A stretch of 58,709 nucleotides of DNA from Polyangiaceae bacterium (GTDB lineage: Bacteria; Myxococcota_A; Polyangia; Polyangiales; Polyangiaceae). Location: NCBI GenBank assembly GCA_020849655.1, contig JADLFU010000262.1, positions 1 to 58,709 of the forward strand. Reading direction: 5' to 3'. The notes under the pieces are model-generated. The model saw only the letters and a program-made list of their open reading frames with translations. It was not told where the DNA came from and ran no database searches. Below, piece after piece: positions 54,931 to 58,709 of the stretch. Position numbers and translations under genes: made by a program. The stretch's first letter is position 1. The number at the start of each line of letters is the position of its first letter.

Positions 54931-55913
54931 GCCGTCCTCGCGTCGCGTTGTGCGGCAAGCTCGCGGCGCCGGGCGGCTTCGTCCGCAGGCGACGACTTGG
55001 GCGGCTTGCTCGTGCCCGTCAGGTGCTCGGCGAGCTGGTAGACGCCCGACGCGAGCCACGACGCCGGGCGGTCGCCGCGTACCGCCGCCTTGCCGCCCGG
55101 AAGCGGCGTGCCGTCGGGCCACGTCAGGTACGCGCGGCAGAGCCGCTCGAAGGCGTCTGTGGGCGCTTGCGAGAGTTTGGCGGCTAGCTTGCGCTCGGTG
55201 GCTTGCCACGCCGTCTCGAGGTGCTGGCGGTTGACCGGCGCGTCGAAGGCGAGCCCGTGCTCGTCGCGCAGAGCGAGCCACCGCGCCCACCGCTCGGCGT
55301 CCGGCTCGGGTTGCTCTCTCTCGCGTGCGTGCGCGTGCGTGCGCGCGTGCGCGACACTCACGGGTTCGGGTACGGGTTCGGGACGGGTACGGGGTGGCGT
55401 GACGCGAACAGGGCGGGTTTCTGCTCCGTCGTCACGTTCGCGTGTTGCGTGACGCGACTCGTTACGTTCGCGCGTGACGTCACCCAGCGTCGTCACGCAA
55501 CCGGCGTCACGCGTCGCGTCACGCGTGACGAACGGCGTGACGGCGGCGACCGTCGAGGGAACGCCGGGCTTGCGCTCGCGGTAGCGACGAGCACGCTCGG
55601 CCGCCGCCTTCTGCGCCGCCTTCGCGTCGGCGCGCGACGGGTTGTAGTCGAGGAAGTCGTGAACGCGGTAGTCCCCCTCGGGCGTGAGCTCGAACAACCC
55701 CGCCTCGAGGCACGCGCGCGCCGCCGCCTCGTTATCGAACGACTCGCCGATCGGGCGCCACACCTCGGCGAGTAGGTCGCGCTCGATCACGCCGTCCGTG
55801 TGGTGCGCGTTGCACCAGTTCACGGCGGCGAACCACAGCATGCACGCGGCGGTGCCGGCGCGGCGCACCTTCACGCTCTCGGTCGCGCGGTCGTCGAAGC
55901 GAGACCAGGTCAT
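54927..55913 (-). CDS. O-like replication initiator
   Basis: 328 residues from the ATG in an ATGA overlap. N-terminal winged-helix part (ACMLWFAAVNWCNAHHTDGV, ACLEAGLFELTPEGDYRVHD, FLDYNPSRADAKAAQKAAAE) as in phage replication proteins of the 'DnaD-like/O' type, then a low-complexity linker encoded by repeats, and a C-terminal WARWLALRDEHGLAFDAPVN ... LTWPDGTPLPGG. Coupled to DnaB. The middle overlaps the candidate origin. Confidence 0.75.
   Translation of the reverse strand: MTWSRFDDRATESVKVRRAGTAACMLWFAAVNWCNAHHTDGVIERDLLAEVWRPIGESFDNEAAARACLEAGLFELTPEGDYRVHDFLDYNPSRADAKAAQKAAAERARRYRERKPGVPSTVAAVTPFVTRDATRDAGCVTTLGDVTRERNESRHATRERDDGAETRPVRVTPPRTRPEPVPEPVSVAHARTHAHAREREQPEPDAERWARWLALRDEHGLAFDAPVNRQHLETAWQATERKLAAKLSQAPTDAFERLCRAYLTWPDGTPLPGGKAAVRGDRPASWLASGVYQLAEHLTGTSKPPKSSPADEAARRRELAAQRDARTA
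55397..55541. repeat. Iteron-like repeats, candidate replication origin
   Basis: About eight copies of GCGTGACG or its complement CGTCACGC within ~145 bp, for example near 55397, 55431, 55447, 55473, 55491, 55504, 55516 and 55534; some pairs face each other (GCGTCACGCGTGACG). They lie inside the initiator gene, as the lambda origin lies inside gene O. Confidence 0.6.
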
Positions 55914-56125
55914 GGCTTGAAGACTCCCGGCGGAGCCGTCTGCCCGCACGAGAAACACCGCGCCCACCCCTGCCGCTCGCTCACGTAGAGCGTGGGTCTC
56001 CCGCAACTCGCGCACGTGCCCACGAGCGCGCCGCGCCTACGCCGCAATCGCACGCCCGCCGCGCGCACCGCCTCGACGACAGGGGGCAGCGGGTCAATCC
56101 CGGCAATCGTGCTCTGTCGGACCAT
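55910..56125 (-). CDS. Small zinc-finger protein
   Basis: 71 residues from ATG (GTG one codon before is also possible). LVGTCASCGRPTLYVSERQG, WARCFSCGQTAPPGVF: two Cys-x2-Cys pairs like a primase-type zinc ribbon, next to the initiator. Its frame is continuous with the HNH gene upstream, so it may be made separately or as the end of a fusion. A separate protein is favoured by the internal start after a G-rich stretch. Confidence 0.55.
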   Translation of the reverse strand: MVRQSTIAGIDPLPPVVEAVRAAGVRLRRRRGALVGTCASCGRPTLYVSERQGWARCFSCGQTAPPGVFKP

Positions 56126-56680
56126 CACCCCGCCCCCACCAACAACCCCACCTGCCGCATCCGCCCGCACCGCTCCGCCGCGAGCTCCGCGTGTGCGCGC
56201 GAGACGTCGCCGCCGATGCCGATGCGCCAGTTGCGCCCCCGACGTGATGTTGGTGATCTGCTGGCGCGTAACACCAAACCGGGCGGCTACGTCAGAGACT
56301 CGCTCCCCGGACCGACGGAGCCGGATGATCTCGATTGCGTCAGCAGCCGAGATCTTGGCCGCTGGATTCTTGGCCCCGGCAAGGGCTGCGCAGCGCCCGC
56401 GAAGGGACTTGTCACGCATGTTGTCCGCGTGGGTCCCGAGATAGAGATGGACAGGGTTCACGCACCACCGAACGTCGCACCTGTGCAGTACGTGCTGCCC
56501 ATCGGGGATGGGCCCATTGGCCAACTCGAAGGAGACCCGGTGGGCCGTCCGCGTCCGTCCTCGCCAGGCGACCATGCCGTAGCCCTTGCTATTGAGGCAC
56601 CCGGCGAACAGCCAACAGCCAGTGTTGGGCTCGGGCTGAACCTTCTCGAAGAAGGTTTCGGGTGTGGCCGGAGGGAACAT
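55910..56680 (-). CDS. HNH endonuclease, in frame with zinc-finger ORF
   Basis: The HNH part is residues 1 to about 150: HRVSFELANGPIPDGQHVLH, RCDVRWCVNPVHLYLGTHAD, NMRDKSLRGR, then KISAADAIEIIRLRRSGERV, SDVAARFGVTRQQITNITSG. This is the HNH_3 nuclease plus HTH layout of free-standing homing endonucleases. No stop separates it from the zinc-finger ORF downstream; the Arg/Gly/Ala stretch between them looks non-coding, so a lost stop or real fusion are both open. TGATG overlap with the methyltransferase. Confidence 0.75.
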   Translation of the reverse strand: MFPPATPETFFEKVQPEPNTGCWLFAGCLNSKGYGMVAWRGRTRTAHRVSFELANGPIPDGQHVLHRCDVRWCVNPVHLYLGTHADNMRDKSLRGRCAALAGAKNPAAKISAADAIEIIRLRRSGERVSDVAARFGVTRQQITNITSGAQLAHRHRRRRLARTRGARGGAVRADAAGGVVGGGGVMVRQSTIAGIDPLPPVVEAVRAAGVRLRRRRGALVGTCASCGRPTLYVSERQGWARCFSCGQTAPPGVFKP

Positions 56681-57294
56681 CACCACCACTCCACGCGCGT
56701 CATGCGCTGCGCACCGCGCTCGATCTCCGCGACGCAGTACGCCGTTGCGGGCGAGTGCTTGCCGCCGAACCGTGGGCGCTTCACCAGCACCGCCAGCCGC
56801 GTCAGCCGCAGGTGCCGCCACGCCGACGCGTACCGCTCCGCGCCTTCCAGCGCCGTCAGGGGCAGGAGCACAACCGCTCTCTTCGCGACCGTCGCCATCG
56901 GCAACAGGTGAGTCGCTACGAGCGAGAACGGCGGATTGGCGAAGCACAGATCGAATGCCGGTCCACCGCCCGAGTCGAGCGGAGCCCGACTCGCGAACGT
57001 GGGCCAGTCTCCGATCGTCACGCGATCGGCGCCGGCATCGTGCAGCGACATCTTATGCGCCGGATTGACGTCCACGGCCTCGATCCACGCGTCGCCGCGC
57101 GTCCGCATGTGCTCACGTGCCGCGCGCACGAGCGCGCCGTCTCCCGCGGACGGCTCGACAATGCGACTGCCGGGTGCGGGATCGGCCCATTCGATCATCC
57201 GTCGAGCGAGCCAATCGGGCGTTGGCCAGAAGTCGAGCACGCCGTGTGCGGACGGCGCTTCGGCGAGACTGCCGAGGAGAGCGAGCTGCGTCAC
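56680..57294 (-). CDS. DNA N6-adenine-type methyltransferase
   Basis: 204 residues from the GTG in the GTGA overlap. DFWPTPDWLARRMIEWADPA, motif I RIVEPSAGDGALVRAA, EAVDVNPAH, and motif IV FDLCFANPPFSLVATH (NPPF). Target-recognition part is small. Acts on DNA as a solitary methyltransferase, likely against host restriction. 'FWPTPxWLARRM' is typical of phage Dam-like enzymes. Confidence 0.8.
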   Translation of the reverse strand: MTQLALLGSLAEAPSAHGVLDFWPTPDWLARRMIEWADPAPGSRIVEPSAGDGALVRAAREHMRTRGDAWIEAVDVNPAHKMSLHDAGADRVTIGDWPTFASRAPLDSGGGPAFDLCFANPPFSLVATHLLPMATVAKRAVVLLPLTALEGAERYASAWRHLRLTRLAVLVKRPRFGGKHSPATAYCVAEIERGAQRMTRVEWW

Positions 57295-57458
57295 CTCCGC
57301 ACCCCCGCCGCCTGCCAGCTCCGCCCGTACTCCCGCGCCACCTCCGCCACGTCGAGCGCCTGTCGGACGAGCACCGCCATGGGCACGCGCGTGCGCTCGG
57401 AGAGGGCGCGCAGAGCCGCGAGCTGGTCGGGGCGGATGTACGTGGTGATGGACGTCAC
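57291..57458 (-). CDS. Ribbon-helix-helix protein
   Basis: 55 residues from GTG; GTGA overlaps on both sides. TSITTYIRPDQLAALRALSE, RTRVPMAVLVRQALDVAEVA: strand, helix A, helix B of a CopG/Arc-like RHH. Too short for long-ORF searches. Likely early autoregulator. Confidence 0.65.
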   Translation of the reverse strand: MTSITTYIRPDQLAALRALSERTRVPMAVLVRQALDVAEVAREYGRSWQAAGVRR

Positions 57459-57721
57459 CGCGCCCTCCGAGCCGCAAGCGCAGCCTGTCCGTCGGGCGTG
57501 ATGACGATGGCGCGCGACCTCCCCGCGTCTCGTCGGATGAGCCCGCGGCGTTCCAGCGACACCAGGACGCCGTGCACTGCGTTCGTCGAAGCGACGCCGA
57601 ATCGCTCCCCGATCTGCCGCAGCGTCGGCGGATAGCCCTGCGCCGTGATCGCGTCCGCGATGCCCGAGAGGATCTCGATCTGCCGGTCCGTCGCGGGACG
57701 CGTGATGGAGACGGCGATCAC
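57455..57721 (-). CDS. LexA N-terminal-like DNA-binding protein
   Basis: 88 residues from GTG. PATDRQIEILSGIADAITAQ, GYPPTLRQIGERFGVASTNA, VHGVLVSLERRGLIRRDAG: nearly the LexA winged-HTH with its 'GypPTlreIg...s...v...L..LekKGlI' pattern. No peptidase half, so it cannot self-cleave. It could bind SOS-type operators of host or phage and link induction to DNA damage state. Speculative. Confidence 0.75.
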   Translation of the reverse strand: MIAVSITRPATDRQIEILSGIADAITAQGYPPTLRQIGERFGVASTNAVHGVLVSLERRGLIRRDAGRSRAIVITPDGQAALAARRAR

Positions 57722-58119
57722 CGCGCCCTCCGCACGCTACCGATCCGCAGACACGCCGTCGCCACGGCCGCCCGCGCGTGCTCCCTCACCTCGAGCAGCG
57801 CCGGGATCGCGTCGTCGCACTGCCGCTCGAGCCGCGCTCCTTCGGCCGGCGTGATCTCCCCGTCGGCGCTCGCCTCGTAGGCGTCCGCGATCACCTCGCC
57901 GGCCTCGCGTGCGAGCCGCGCGGCGGCGAGAGCACACGTGGAGCGGGAGGCGGCGGGGGGCTCCACCACGCCGAGCCCGAGCGCGTCGGCAATCGAGCGG
58001 AGCACGTCGAGCGCGACGGCGTACGCGTCCGCGAGCGCGTCGGGATCGGCGAGGGTGTACCGCTTGGTCTCGTCGGTCTCGTCGTGCGGGAGCTCGACGC
58101 GAAGGCGCGTCACGTTCAC
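57718..58119 (-). CDS. Hypothetical helical protein
   Basis: 133 residues from GTG. LADAYAVALDVLRSIADALG, LAREAGEVIADAYEASADGE, RLERQCDDAIPALLEVREHA. All-helical; 'ITPAEgarL' resembles a four-helix small phage protein. No function known. Confidence 0.55.
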   Translation of the reverse strand: MNVTRLRVELPHDETDETKRYTLADPDALADAYAVALDVLRSIADALGLGVVEPPAASRSTCALAAARLAREAGEVIADAYEASADGEITPAEGARLERQCDDAIPALLEVREHARAAVATACLRIGSVRRAR

Positions 58120-58517
58120 CACCTCCTCACCGTCTCGACGTCCACACCGCAGAGCGCGGCGATCTCTTCGTCCATCACGATGCCGTGCGGACGCGCGATG
58201 TTGTCGTGTACGGCGAGCGCGTAGCGGTGCACCACGAAGATGAAACCGATCGCGCCGAGCGCCTCGAACGCGCGGCGGCCGCTCTGCGCGCAGAACATGC
58301 ACAGCCCGTCGTCCGAGTCGATGCGCGCCACGTGGCACGTGCGGCACGACTGGCAGCACGAGCGCGCGGCGTCGAGCGACTCGGCGGCGCCGTCGGCGAT
58401 GGACTCGGGGCCGCGGCGCCCCATGTCGACGAACGGCGCCGCGACGTTGCGACAGACGCCGCACGCCCACGCGTAGACGGTGCCGTCGGGGGCGGAGAGC
58501 GGGATGGGGTCAGCCAT
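58116..58517 (-). CDS. Cysteine-rich small protein
   Basis: 133 residues. WACGVCRNVAAPFVDMGRRG, SCCQSCRTCHVARI, DGLCMFCAQSGRRAFEALGA: at least three CxxC groups, two zinc sites likely, then a hydrophobic helix and a C-terminal helical part (EIAALCGVDVETVRRW) that may be an HTH. Overlaps the upstream gene by 8 nt. Confidence 0.6.
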   Translation of the reverse strand: MADPIPLSAPDGTVYAWACGVCRNVAAPFVDMGRRGPESIADGAAESLDAARSCCQSCRTCHVARIDSDDGLCMFCAQSGRRAFEALGAIGFIFVVHRYALAVHDNIARPHGIVMDEEIAALCGVDVETVRRW

Positions 58518-58692
58518 CGGTCCCCCTCGCGACCACGACGCGCAGCGCGTGACAGATCGCGAGCGCCCCGCGGCGAGCCGTCGCGCGATCGGGCGCTGTG
58601 ACGCGCAGCATGGCGCGCCCCTTGGGCTCGTCCACGAGATGCTCGCCGTACGTCGCCTCGACGATCACGGTGCCGTCGGTGAACTCGGTCAC
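58510..58692 (-). CDS. Small beta-rich hypothetical protein
   Basis: 60 residues from GTG. TEFTDGTVIVEATYGEHLVD, RAMLRVTAPDRATARRGAL: strand-rich then helix. First complete gene at the right edge; upstream sequence is cut. Unknown. Confidence 0.5.
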   Translation of the reverse strand: MTEFTDGTVIVEATYGEHLVDEPKGRAMLRVTAPDRATARRGALAICHALRVVVARGTDG

Positions 58693-58709
58693 GTCGCAGG
58701 TCGCGCGAC

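Overview
The window looks like one nearly complete genome of a temperate, long-tailed (siphovirus-type) phage, opened at an arbitrary point inside its early region. Base composition is very GC-rich. The gene set is packaging, head, tail, lysis, replication, recombination and a lysogeny switch, with no bacterial housekeeping genes. A single attachment site lies next to a tyrosine-integrase gene and matches the 3' end of a tRNA-Leu gene. A cysteine-rich surface lipoprotein of a style common in myxobacteria, plus the GC content, suggest a host in Myxococcota (Polyangia-like); this host call is inference. The genes at the two window ends have the same character and direction (small leftward genes with 4-base overlaps), so the ends probably join in a circle, although a direct join does not give a clean gene junction and a few bases may be missing.

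Layout. (1) 6.6 to 1 kb, leftward, continuing by wrap-around from 58.7 down to about 48.9 kb: the early leftward operon. It holds a Cys-rich protein, an XRE regulator, a DnaQ-like exonuclease, a YqaJ-type exonuclease with a fused N-terminal domain, and a putative recombination partner. Across the join come a LexA-like DNA-binding protein, a ribbon-helix-helix protein, a DNA methyltransferase, an HNH endonuclease, an O-like initiator with internal repeats, a DnaB helicase, a sigma-region-4-like protein, a Thg1-like 3'-5' nucleotidyltransferase, a PP-loop enzyme and a RuvC-like resolvase. (2) 6.63-7.20 kb: the immunity region, a CI-like repressor flanked by two mirror-image promoters, each covered by a pair of palindromic operators spaced exactly 33 bp. 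(3) 7.2-13.4 kb, rightward: a Cro-like gene, many small (often zinc-knuckle) proteins whose junctions share a Shine-Dalgarno/stop/start sequence, and finally an integrase broken by two frameshifts. (4) 13.38-14.44 kb: attP, hairpins, a 17-C tract, a strong sigma70-like promoter and a three-gene rightward operon ending at a hairpin. (5) 48.8 to 14.2 kb, leftward: the late region. In order of transcription it holds the capsid-like fragment, small and large terminase, portal, a tandem gene pair, scaffold, major capsid, connectors, tail completion proteins, major tail protein, G/GT chaperones, tape measure, tail tip proteins, fibre-like proteins and a large lysis cassette.

Two places inside the leftward late region carry rightward genes: a lipoprotein 'moron' at 26.6 kb and a zinc-ribbon gene at 19.7 kb. 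At least three reading frames (integrase, a structural gene at 37.6-38.5 kb, another at about 39 kb) are interrupted, so either the sequence has indel errors or these genes are decaying or use recoding.

The most interesting content: the mirror-symmetric double operators; a 582-residue fibre-like protein with 17 perfect-length 20-residue repeats; a putative endolysin pairing a caspase/C80-like His/Cys domain with a peptidoglycan-binding domain; a complete CheY-like receiver domain inside the lysis cassette; a phage Thg1-like enzyme; and a tail-chaperone frameshift with no alternative start codon.
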